Shown piece after piece: positions 50,043-60,494 of a DNA stretch of 64,000 nucleotides (position 1 is its first letter; each line of letters begins with the position of its first letter). Source of the DNA: Citrus sinensis. Taxonomy: Eukaryota; Streptophyta; Magnoliopsida; Sapindales; Rutaceae. The stretch covers positions 30,211,501 to 30,275,500 of the forward strand of contig NC_068560.1 in assembly GCF_022201045.2 (NCBI RefSeq). The letters are read 5' to 3'. The notes below the pieces were generated by a model, which had not been told where the DNA came from, ran no database searches, and worked only from the letters and a program-made list of their open reading frames with translations. The translations under genes and the position numbers were made by a program.

Positions 50043-50910
50043 CATGTCAGCTTAGCCTTTATGCCGGCAGAAAACTTCATGTCAGAGTTTTGGTTGGATC
50101 TGCTAAATTGCTATGTCATTGCGTTCATTGATCAGTTATGTAGCTGAATGCTTCTTTTGCTGCAAGTATGTTAAAGCTACTTGGACTCAAATGTTCATGT
50201 CATCTCATTCGTGGACACACTACATTTTTGAAGTGCAGTTAATCTTATTGTTATTCTTGTTGAGCTAAAATATTAATAACCACTTTCATCCGTCTGCCGT
50301 TTCAATTAGTTAATGACCTCTTGACCGTTTCTCTTTTAGTATGTGTTCTATCCTGGGCACAGTTTGTTGATAGTATTAACTGGAAGGGGGTGTTTGATAT
50401 TCCATTGGGTGTCAGGACAGATTATAATCATTCCACTGGATATTAGATGCCTCTAGAACTATAAGGATTGAGTGAGTCGAACATGAAGCAGTTTTTGTGT
50501 GCGCGTTATTGAATTAAAGGGATATCAAACTTGTTCGTTAGATGGATAGTGAACCAAATGTCCCAACCACATTTCGGTAGCATCAATTTCATAGCCGATA
50601 AACAGGGGCAGGCTTGAATTCTTTTGCTTGGCAACCCAATATGTGTTGTCCTTCCTTGAGAAGAAGATCTTAGATTGTGATATTATTTTATCACCCAAGA
50701 TTCAAGAGTAACGTCTCTGTATTTTCAGATTATGTATAAGAGTTCCATAGTTGATGTAAACTGCAGCTCGTGTTTTTTTCTAGTGAATGGCCATTGGTTG
50801 AGCAGATCTTGTCAGCTGTTGCCATCACAGATGTCCCAGAATCCACAAAAGCCATTGCTTCATTTAAACATCCTGATTATAACTCCTGGGAGATGCAAGC
50901 TGCACTGTAA
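50043..50910 (+). pseudogene. Possible decayed gene of unknown identity
   Basis: Three short open stretches look protein-like, and two follow acceptor-like sites. 50043-50147 follows TATATTACAG and includes MPAENFMSEFWLDLLNCY. 50339-50446 includes WAQFVDSINWKGVFDIPLG. 50784-50910 follows TTTTTTTCTAG and reads EWPLVEQILSAVAITDVPES up to a stop after WEMQAAL. I do not recognise the family and cannot join the pieces into one phase-consistent model. It may be a truncated relic or the 3' exons of an unfamiliar gene. Confidence 0.3.
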
Positions 50911-51659
50911 TGATTTTGTGGCTTCCTATTGTTTACATTGCATTTGGAGGTTCGGAACTTTTGCTGTCAACATGCTGCTCTTTTGAAGCAATTCGTTGAT
51001 ATATCAGCAAACATTGGAAGTACAAGCGTTGCTTTCGGTATAGGGGTTAGCTAAGAGCCATGTATCGGTGAATTCACCAAGTATACTGCTAGAAACTATT
51101 ACGTTTCTGTTTTTTTGCTTTTGTTTTCACTTGTTTCCGTTTGTTTTTTTAATTTGGTACTATCTCACAATCTTCTTCTTGCATCTTACCCACACAACCA
51201 AAAAATTAACATTAACGAATTGACCCGTACACGTTGCTTCTCCAAGAACTAACTTGTTAGGTAGCATAAAGGCATGACAGATGAACAAGATCTTCATTAA
51301 GAAGAACTAAATAAGCTACGAATCTCACTGATTTAAGAACTTAATAAAGAAAGGGAATATTGTTATTTAGCTAAATCAAGTTTAGAATTTTTCTACTTTG
51401 TTGTTGAAAATTAATGTCGGAGGCTTCCATTTTAACACGAACAAAAAAGTCTTGTGTCCAAAGAAGTTATTTGTTTATTTATTTTTTTTCACAAGAAAGT
51501 TCAGATCAAGAGAGACTCTTATCTTGATGGCTTAGCCATGGAGATGTTGCACTCTAATTGAATTCATTCTCATGGTTCTCTGTCCTTTTGACTTTCACAA
51601 CAGCATTTTTTTTTTCCCTGTTCTTTCTGTACGTGTGTGTGTATAAATAACAATTCACC

Positions 51660-52920
51660 AATTCATATTTTTTTCGGGATTTTCATTTTGGGATGGTGAC
51701 GTTGGAAGTGCTGTGGAAAGTGGAATCTCTAAAATTGTCTTTGACAAAATGGAAGCATCAAAACTGTTCTACATACCATGCCAAAGATAGCAGTGCTAGC
51801 GCAGTCACCTTGGGAGCGACTGACGCAGTCGCTGCTTCTAAGGGGGACAAGTGTCCCTTGTCTTTTTTGTACTTTATTAAATACTTTTGTTATACAATCA
51901 CCTTTTATATATTTGTTTAATCTTTTTCTTAAGAAATTAAAAAACATATGGAGTCATTACTATACATTAAATTTATTAAACAAATTGTAAAAGTAAAAAT
52001 AATTTTTTACTCTAAGTCACTAAATTACTTAACAAAAATATTAATATTTATAATAAAAAAATTATTTGAATATACTAAATTAATTATACGAAATAGTTTG
52101 AATATCTAAATCAAAATTTAAGTTCAAAATAAGTTAAATTCACTCCACTGATAATTAAGAGGACATTCATCTCAAATTATTTGTAAATATCATAATAAAA
52201 GAGAGGGGTTAAAATAAGAATTGAAAAATAATAATGGTGCATTGATGTTTCATTTTAAATCTTATCTCAGAAAAATAAAATTTGAAGTGAAAAAAATTAT
52301 GTAAAGTTGTTATTGTCATGTTAAACAAATGTTGCAATCGATTTAAATTTTTAAATAAATATTATTTTTTCAAAAAAAATTGAAGGAAATCATAATATAA
52401 TAATTAAGCATAAAGAATAAAGATTATTGTCGGGGCAAAAGACTTTTTTCATTACAATTGTATGGGTAAAAATAAAATTATAATTGTTACAGGGACTACA
52501 ATTGGTAATCCGTGCTACAAGTAAAAGCTAAAACAATAACAAAAGCATTTAATAAAGTACAAAAAAGACAAGGGACACTTGTCCCCCTTAGAAGCAGCGA
52601 CTGCGTCAGTCGCTCCCAAAGGCGACTGACGCTAGCACTGCTCGGCCAAAGAAGCAACGCAGAACTGCTAGTTGTCAACTCTTGCACATGCTTTTGGTGA
52701 CATTTCTAATTTTCTCGGTAACTCTTATGCGTCAGCAGCTCCATTTTGATGAGAAGTTATCGATGCTGCTATCACTTTGGTGGAATTGTGGGACGCGACG
52801 TTGTCATTTTGTCCTGTATTCAAGGTCTTGTTATTTTTATGGCATTTGTATATATGGCTGCTTCACAATCACAAGCGTCACTGGTTGCCCAAGCCAACTT
52901 TTAACTCCAGTCTTGTGCTA
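51660..52920 (+). pseudogene. Possible decayed coding sequence interrupted by an inverted-repeat element
   Basis: Before the element (about 51675-51787) one frame reads FWDGDVGSAVESGISKIVFD and then KMEASKLFYIPCQR. If the element and one target copy are removed, the frame continues for 17 more codons (SNAELLVVNSCTCFW, stop). Further protein-like text follows (GDISNFLGNSYASAAPF, then EVIDAAITLVELWDATLSF) with stops. The family is not recognised, and any link to the traces at 50043-50910 is speculative. Confidence 0.3.
51780..52652. mobile_element. 857-bp inverted-repeat transposon with ~115-bp arms and 8-bp duplication
   Basis: The element spans 51788-52644. The left arm (51788-51905) and right arm (about 52525-52644) are near-perfect inverted copies, containing AGCAGTGCTAGCG, GGGAGCGACTGACGCAGTCG and GGGGGACAAGTGTCCCTTGT. 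It is flanked by GCCAAAGA at 51780-51787 and 52645-52652. The core is AT-rich and non-coding. An 8-bp duplication fits hAT, while the long arms are more Mutator-like, so the superfamily is left open. Confidence 0.82.
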
Positions 52921-53330
52921 ATTTTGTTTACTACTGCATGTAGTCGCGCTTTTTGGTTTTTATTTTATATTTTTATTGATTGATGCCTCTTCGAGAAATT
53001 TTATATTATTTATAAATTTTTTACGATGAAAATGGTATTAGTAGATTGAATCACTGAACTCTCCATCCATCCTCTGCACACTGGCGTTTCTAATTCTATA
53101 CCTCTATGGAAAGCATATCAATTGGAGCCACTAGCACCAGCTGCCAAATAGTTCAAACTTATGGGTGTAAAAAACAATCAGTTTGGTCCAAGTAGATCAC
53201 AAATGCAATGCACGAATATATTACAGGCTACACTGTAGTATTATACACACACTACATGTACATCTGCATTTAAATAAAACTTTTTTAACAACAACAGCAT
53301 CCAATTCACTAAGGAGGGGAAAAAAAAAAG

Positions 53331-54449
53331 TCAAACCAAAGCATACAAGTGTGGAAGAAAAGAGAACCACCTGAAGCCACAACTCCATTTGTGAGGCAAA
53401 GAAGGGCATGAGGGTAGCCAATGCCAAGTCCTTCTAGCAACATTGTAGTACAAAATCTCAGGCCATGTGTAGCAGCAAACACAGATCATCCCCTGATGCC
53501 AAAAGCAATACACGTGATCATAATTGTGATAACAAACCGACATGAATTTCCTACACATCATTTCAGGCACTCTCTCAACTTCAATCCAATTCCCCCCACA
53601 TCCCAGTTCCCATAATTTCATAGTCGTTGAGATCCCATTTCTTCCAACCCCACCAATCAAATACAATCTATTGCTTTCTTCACCATCATTCACCAGCCTA
53701 AAAAAGGTAAGCTCATGGGGTAGCATCATAGTCATATGGTCATTAGCATCATTGGGTGTCTCCCATATGCCATTTTCCAAATCAAAGCGCACTATCGAGA
53801 ATGGCTCTGGGGTTGTGAAATACAGTGACCCTTTATAGAACACGCCTTCTTGATGGCTACTTTGACTAAGGATCGTCAACGGGAAACCATCAATATCAAA
53901 TTTTGACCAAGATTGGTCCGTGGAATCATAAACAAAAGCATAATTTGGAAAAGATTTTGCGAAAAGCATGAAGATTTTGTAACCAGATGGTGTGGAAACC
54001 AAAGTGAGCAACTCAAAGTCAAAAGGGTAGGTGGGAAAGTCGATGGTTCTTGAAGATAGGGTAACAAGGTTGCAAACAAGAAAAGAAGATGAGCTGGGAA
54101 GGGAAAAGCAAAGCAGCCCTTTAGATGAAGATAAAAGAGTAGCAGCGCTGGGTAGCAAGAGAGAGTAGGGGAGAGATAACCTGCGCCAGGTTCCATGAGT
54201 GGAGTCATAAAGAGGGTATTGATCATAACACTGCGGGTGAGACAGCAATATGAAACAAGAGAAAGCTGAAGAAGAGCATTTAGTTTTAGAGAGAAAAGAA
54301 GGTGAAAATAAAAGAGAATTGAAATGCTTACAAGTCGATCTCAATTTCAGCAACATTTTGGGAGGTAAGAAAGACAGCACATGATCTAGCAAATCCTCTG
54401 GCAATCTGCTCCAAATTGCAGGATCCATTTCTCTTCTTTTTGGGACCAT
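53331..54449 (-). CDS. F-box/kelch-type protein, similar to Arabidopsis At5g43190
   Basis: A single exon encodes 372 residues. The F-box is at about residues 12-52 (WSRLPEDLLDHVLSFLPPKM, LRSTCKHFNSLLFSPSF). The rest forms kelch/galactose-oxidase-like beta repeats: GTWRRLSLP, FVYDSTDQSWSKFD, NRLYLIGGVGRNGI and ARRTWHWLPSCP. F-box proteins are the substrate-binding subunits of SCF ubiquitin ligases via SKP1; the target here is unknown. The ATG at 54428 (MDPAIWSRLPEDLL) is the alternative start and matches the usual N-terminus of relatives better; both have purines at -3. There is no sign of decay. Confidence 0.92.
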   Translation of the reverse strand: MVPKRREMDPAIWSRLPEDLLDHVLSFLPPKMLLKLRSTCKHFNSLLFSPSFLSKTKCSSSAFSCFILLSHPQCYDQYPLYDSTHGTWRRLSLPYSLLLPSAATLLSSSKGLLCFSLPSSSSFLVCNLVTLSSRTIDFPTYPFDFELLTLVSTPSGYKIFMLFAKSFPNYAFVYDSTDQSWSKFDIDGFPLTILSQSSHQEGVFYKGSLYFTTPEPFSIVRFDLENGIWETPNDANDHMTMMLPHELTFFRLVNDGEESNRLYLIGGVGRNGISTTMKLWELGCGGNWIEVERVPEMMCRKFMSVCYHNYDHVYCFWHQGMICVCCYTWPEILYYNVARRTWHWLPSCPSLPHKWSCGFRWFSFLPHLYALV

Positions 54450-56321
54450 TTTTTTTTTTTTTTAATTTTTCTTCACTGTATTAATCTAATGAATGACATG
54501 GGTTTTTGTGTTTCATATAAAGTCTTTCACTTTGTCGTGTACTCTCACAAGTCTTCTAGGCTAAGTCGGTAAGCCTAGGAAATAATCAAAACATCGACTT
54601 TTTTCTCTCTTTTCTTGTTGGGTGTATGAACTAAAGCTTCTAATGAATTAAATAAGAAAAAACAACTACACTAATTGCATTTATAGCTCATTAAACAACC
54701 AGTGAGTTGGGTCGTTGGGTAAACAAGTGTGTGCTTTACTACTGATCTAATAATATCAGTATTTCTTCAAAACAATGTTTAATTTACTTCATCCTTTGAA
54801 CATGATTTCTTAGGTATGAATGATTTTTCACAACTACACTTTTACCTGATGACTGTCACCTACCCACTTCATTACTGGGTGGAGGTTAAAGATTTTGTAT
54901 CGAAATGTATGTAATTATAAACTTTTTAACCTTATGTAAGGTAGACTTCTCTTTCATTAATTAGTTGTTGACAATAGTGAAATGTCATTTACTAATCTAT
55001 CGCTTTTGATTTTCAATCATATCAATAAAGAACTTATAGTCAAACTAAGGGTGCTACGGCGCACCGAGGGAATCAAACAGTCTAAAATAAATGGGCTCCA
55101 TTTCCACAGCCTAATACCTTAACACTTGCAAATTGCACGAACGCCACCAATGACAGCCTCTCTCTTTCACCGGCGTATTTATAAATACAACGTTTGTATA
55201 GCTCATTAAACACGCACTCTCCACCTCAATTTCGTATTAGGCAGTGCATCATTATCACTGTCATCAGTTTTACTTACAGACGTCGTGATGTAATGTGACG
55301 GACGATTAAAATACTAAGTGACAGTCAGATGATAAATAATCAATTATAGTAATATTAAATCGTATTTTAAGATTAGGATAATTTCTATTCAAATTTTGTA
55401 AGCACAGTAATATTTAAAAAATATATATATGGGACAAGGCTATGTCGTTATCACAAATCTCTCGTACTTTTATGAAAGAAAGAAACTGAATAATATATGA
55501 CATGACACGTAGTTAGTAGATGATATATAGAATTGTATTATATATAAAAAATATTCTTAAAATTATATTTGAAAAAATTATTGCGCTCTTATTTTTTAAA
55601 ATCTGCTGTAAAATAAGGTGATTTTATCAAAAGTGATTTCTAAAAAATTTACTAAACATCAAAATTAATTTTTAACTTTTTAAAATCACTTTTGAACTTC
55701 TTAAAAGTAATTCTAATCAAGTCCTTAATGTAGCTATCACCCACATTTATATATGCTTGTTAGCAAATTAATTTTTAATTTTTTTATATAAAAAATGATG
55801 TTTATGCATTTTATATATTTTTTTAACATTGGAACCAATTCAACATTTTAATTGCTTCTAAGCTGATTTCTAAATAAATCTTTCTTTTATTTTATCTCTT
55901 GAGCTAACTAGTGCTAACTTTGAATGAAACGTTTCTAACAAAGCCTAGTCTTTGTGAATACTAATAAGGGTGAGATTATATACACTTTAAAATTTATTTT
56001 GGGTACTTCAAATTTATAGAAAGAAATTTATCACATAAATGCCCTTAAATAAGATTATCTATCTAGAAGTACTAGACCCTATTCCTAAATACTAGAAGAG
56101 AAACATAAACATATGAAGATAAACTTTTATCCTCATCCTCCTTACCAACATGTTCTTCAACATACCATCAACCCTCAAAACCACGTTTTTGCAATCTATA
56201 AATAAATCCACGTACAAGCATTTTTATTTTTAAAAATGTTTGGATATTTGCAAAGTTGATTAGGAAATTTGTGAGTTTGAAAGTGTTTGTGATGGCTTTG
56301 TTCGATTTTTTAATCTGACAT
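54450..56321. other. Promoter side of the F-box gene and intergenic DNA
   Basis: The 5' side of the F-box gene begins with a T-run at about 54450-54463. The segment 55555-55730 is a relative of 28020-28200 in inverted orientation. No other gene was seen. Confidence 0.4.
55555..55730 (-). repeat. Dispersed AT-rich repeat, copy B
   Basis: Contains TTATCAAAAGTGATTTCTAA and ACTTTTTAAAATCACTTTT, matching the inverse of the copy near 28020-28200. Class and ends are unknown. Confidence 0.45.
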
Positions 56322-59300
56322 TGTTGGATCCTTAATTCAACGTTGGGTTTATATGTGAATAATTTTGTATTGCGGACTGTCATATAAAGAAACCCAATCA
56401 AAAGTGATCTATTAAAGTTTTCGGTGTTATAGGCTTTAATATATCTAATAAGGTGTGGACATTTAATGTGTAGAGATCCAATAATATTTTAATTCTATGA
56501 TGTGCCGAATTAGGAATACCCAATGACTACAGGAAAAAAATTTGTCTATATAAGTGGTTATAGTCCCCAGGTCATAGGTATCTTTCTATTCTCTAGAGAG
56601 AACAATGAGAAACTCAAAGGATTTTGTAAGAGAACGGGTATATCTAGAAGGCCAACCACATAACTCAAGAGAGCAATTCGGCGTTATAAAATTCAAGTAC
56701 GCTTCCGCATAATTTATTATTGATTCTTGGTGATATAACATGAATATTCCTAGGTCATAGGTGATGGTTTTCACCAAAGGTTTTCTTGCCCTAACAAACG
56801 GTATCAAAGTCTCTTCATGTTGAATCAATGAGAATCAAATTTATTTTTAATCAATGATTAAATCTCTAGTGTTCTTGAATTTAATAATATCAAAATTATT
56901 AAAATTATTGAATTTGAGAATAAATATGTGGTTGTTTTCTGGTATTGCGAAATATTAGAAATCTGGAATTTGAGAATTTTATTATTATTTGGAAATTCAT
57001 ATTAACAAAAAAAAGGGTTTATAAAGCAGCAAACAGCTTAAAAGCAGCAGCCATGGCCGCCGCATAGAAGAAGCCAAGAAGGAAAGAAAAAGATTATTTT
57101 AGGGTTTCATGAAAAATATCTTAAAGCTCCCTAATGTATTATAAAATCTCTCATCGGTAGAAAATAAAAAAGTTATTCATTTAAGTCTTAAAGTTTTATG
57201 GGCTTAATAAAACTTAGTTTTGGGCCTAGCAAGTTGGGCTCGGTCAATTAAATATAAAGTTTAGTCAAGTAGGTTGGTTCAGGATTCAGTTCGAGTCAAC
57301 CCGAACCAGTTTATCCCCAAGTTGGTCAATAGTTAACATTGACTTTGACCGTTGATCAAACTTTGACTCTTTTTTTTTAGAAAAATTTTTTGGTGTAATT
57401 TTAAATTTAAATATTGGTAGGTTTATATATATATTTTGAAATAAATTAATTGAAGTAACATGTCGCCAAAGTGACCTCCTTGTGAAAATCAGTTTGCTTT
57501 GGAATATAAACAGTTCTGTACATGTAATTTCTGTAAATATCGATCTGCCCAAAGGAAGATCCATATTTAATAGAATTGCATGTGCACATGTGGTAATAAA
57601 CAAGTGATGATTATTCAGTTTTACATGTGAGCAATAAATCATCTAAAAGAAAGATTTATTGTTTGACATATTTTTATTATCAATGTTTGATTACTACACC
57701 AAGATATCACTTATAAGTTAATATTTTTTCCAAAGATGAAATATTAATATGAGTGTCCGGTATCTTAAGATAGGGTTTACCTTTAGTTGAATTTGTTTTT
57801 GTTTTAAGACTAACAAGAACTTCTTTTGTTTGTTTGTTGTTCCCTGTTTACTTATGTTTGCTACTAATATTACTGTCAACATCAATTCTATTCCTATACT
57901 AAATGGCTCTAACTTCAAATCATGGCAAAAGAATCTTTTAATAGTTCTCGCAATCATAGATCTTGACTTGCGTTAAAGGTTGATTCTCCCTCACCTCTTA
58001 TATGTAAAAGTACTCTTGATGACAAGAGGGATATGGAGAGGTGAAAGAGATCAAATCACATGTGTACTATGATCATGAAAAAGTCTATTCCAAAACCATT
58101 TAGGGGCCTTATGTCTACAAGGATAACTACGGCTAAAGAGTTTCATGTGGAAATTAAAAAGGGATTTGTCAAGAACGAAATGTCATGAATGAGTATGTTC
58201 TTGATAAATCTGATTTCAGTAAAGTACAAGGGCAAAGACAAGGGCAAGAAAAAGAACAATGATAAGTAAGTTGCAGATAAACACTTCAAAAGAAACAACA
58301 AAAGAAATCGGATGATCGAGAAGCCACTAATGTTTATTTTACGGAGTTGAAGGGCATAGTTTGGTTTGTTCTAAAGTTAATTTAACTTTGATACCTAGAC
58401 ATACGTGGTGCATAGATTCTGGTGCAACCACTACATCAAGTTTTCTATGCATGGTTGCCTGAATTGCCAAAAACCCAATAATGGTGAAAGATACATCTAT
58501 GTGGGCAATGGTAAGAAGGTTAAAGTTGAAGCAATTAGAAAATTTAGATTATTATTGAAGATAAGATTTTATTTGGATCTTGATGAAACATTTGTTAGTC
58601 CGTCTTTTAGACGGAATTTAATTTTCGTTTCCACTTTGGACAAATATGGTTATTCTTGTTCATTTAGAAACGAAAAATTCAGTTTGTTTCATTATTCAAA
58701 ACTGGTTGGTTCTAGTTCTTTGTCAGGGGACGATAATCTTTATATGCTTGATACGATTAGTTCATTTAATGAATACTTGTAATTAAGTACACAAGGTTTA
58801 AAGAGAAACTTAACCAATGAGAATGTGGCTGCATTATGACATAAGAGATTAGGTCATATCTTCGAACTGATAATTGAGAGATTTCTGTTAGACGAAATTC
58901 TCAATGCCTTAGATTTAACGGATTTTAACATATGTGTTAACTGTGTCAAGGGGAAACAAACCAATATAAAGAGATTTAAAGCCAACAAGACTTTAAATGT
59001 CTTAGAACTCATACATGCAGACATTTGTGGTCTTTAATCCAACGTTGGATTTTTGGATCTTTAATCTAATGTTAAGCTTATATGTGAATAATTATGTGTT
59101 GCAAACTGTCATACAAGATTAAGCCCAATTAAAGGTGGCCTATTAAGGTTTTCAGTGTTATGAGTTTTAATGTATTTAATAGGGTGTAGACTTTTAATAT
59201 CTAGAGACCCAATAACATTTTAATATAATGAGCAGAATTATGAATACTCAATGACAATAGGAACAAGTTGTCTATATAAGTGGTTATGGTCCCCAAATCA

Positions 59301-59540
59301 CACATATCTTTTTATTCTCTACTAACATCCCATCATCAGAGAAAGAGTAGTGAGAAACTTAAAGAATTTTTTAGGAGAACGTGTAGATCTGGAAGGCCAA
59401 ACACACAACTTTAGAAAGCAATTCAGCGTTGTAGACTCAAGTACGCTTCTACATAATTTATTATTAATTCTTAGTGATACAACATGAATATTCCTGAGTT
59501 ATAGGTGATGGTTTTCACCAAAAGTTTTCTTGCCTTAGCA
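56322..59540 (+). mobile_element. Internally deleted Ty1/copia retrotransposon
   Basis: 5' LTR 56322-56796 opens TGTTGGATCC and closes CTAACA; 3' LTR is about 59051-59540. They share long blocks (CTATATAAGTGGTTAT, GTGATGGTTTTCACCAAA). A primer site resembling TGGTATCAGAGC follows the 5' LTR (CGGTATCAAAGTC, about 56799-56811). Inside are broken gag (ILNGSNFKSWQKNLLIVLA near 57900), a protease start (CIDSGATT near 58411) and GAG-pre-integrase sequence (KRLGHIFELIIERF near 58850). Sequence stops at HADICG (about 59030) and runs straight into the 3' LTR, so integrase core, reverse transcriptase and RNase H are absent. Direct repeats flanking the whole element were not found. Confidence 0.85.
58405..58782 (+). 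pseudogene. Copia polyprotein fragment (protease to GAG-pre-integrase)
   Basis: A 125-codon frame reads HGCLNCQKPNNGERYIYVGN, then FVSPSFRRNLIFVSTLDKYG and DNLYMLDTISSFNEYL, typical of copia Pol just after the protease. It lacks a normal start, is flanked by frameshifts, and belongs to the deleted element at 56322-59540. Confidence 0.85.
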
Positions 59541-60494
59541 TACTTTAGTGCTTGCAAAAATAGATTATTTGCTTGAGATGCAATAAATGAAATTTCCTCA
59601 GATTATTTAGCACCTAATTTTTTTAAATTTGACAACTCCACTCCATCATTATGTAAGCATCATTATGTAAGCCTGAGAGTGAAAAAGAGATAATATGTTG
59701 TTTTTGTTTTTTGGATTTGTGTAATTTAGAAACGGGTAATATTTGAAATTATAAAAAGGGAGTTTTAATCGGGTTTTGGTTGGTAAATTTTAAGCATGAA
59801 TGTAAAGAATAAATGGGTGTTTAGTATAGTAATTACAGTACAAACAGTCTCACTCGTATTAGTAATTAGAAGAAATATGGTTTGGAATGGTATGATGATT
59901 CTTTGGATTCATTAAAGAAAGATCTTTTGTTTTTTTATCGTAACAAGGTATCTAAAATATAAAAATTATATATATTTATAACTGAGAGTTATAGACTCAA
60001 AATATGATTTGGAAAATTAAAACCTTTAGGAAATAGGAAAGTATAATTCTATACAAACAAGAACTAATACAAATAACACTGAAACAATAAACGTTATAAT
60101 TCTCTTTACAATTCCGCTGCAAAATCCGCAAAAGCCGTAAAATTTCTTGCCAAAGGACAAGAGAACAAAAGAACAAAACCTGAAGACAGATTTTGCTACT
60201 TAATGGTTAAGATTTATTCACTACTTAAAACGACTTCGTAAAGATTCACATAAGGCGTGATTGTTGCCAAAGCCTGAGAGGTAATAATGACACAACAATG
60301 TGCAAATTTTGTTTGTCATATAATACTTTATACTGCAATGTGTTCTGATAGCTTAACCATGACAACACTGCAGCCAATGGGCTTTTTTTTTTTCTCTCTT
60401 CCAAAGATCCTGCATTTTCCTTTTAAGCAGATTTGAACGAACGTCTCTTTTGAAGATTAATTTTCTTTCCTTTCAGGTATTCAGCGTCAGTATA
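59541..60494. other. Intergenic / 5' region of the PHD-finger gene
   Basis: AT-rich. Immediately before the likely start, TTTTCTTTCCTTTCAG (to about 60478) looks like a splice acceptor, so the transcript may have an upstream 5' UTR exon here; I could not locate it. Confidence 0.4.

Noticed and set aside
56317..59545. 5-bp target duplication around the copia element
   Set aside because: GACAT on the left and TACTT on the right do not match, so no duplication is claimed.
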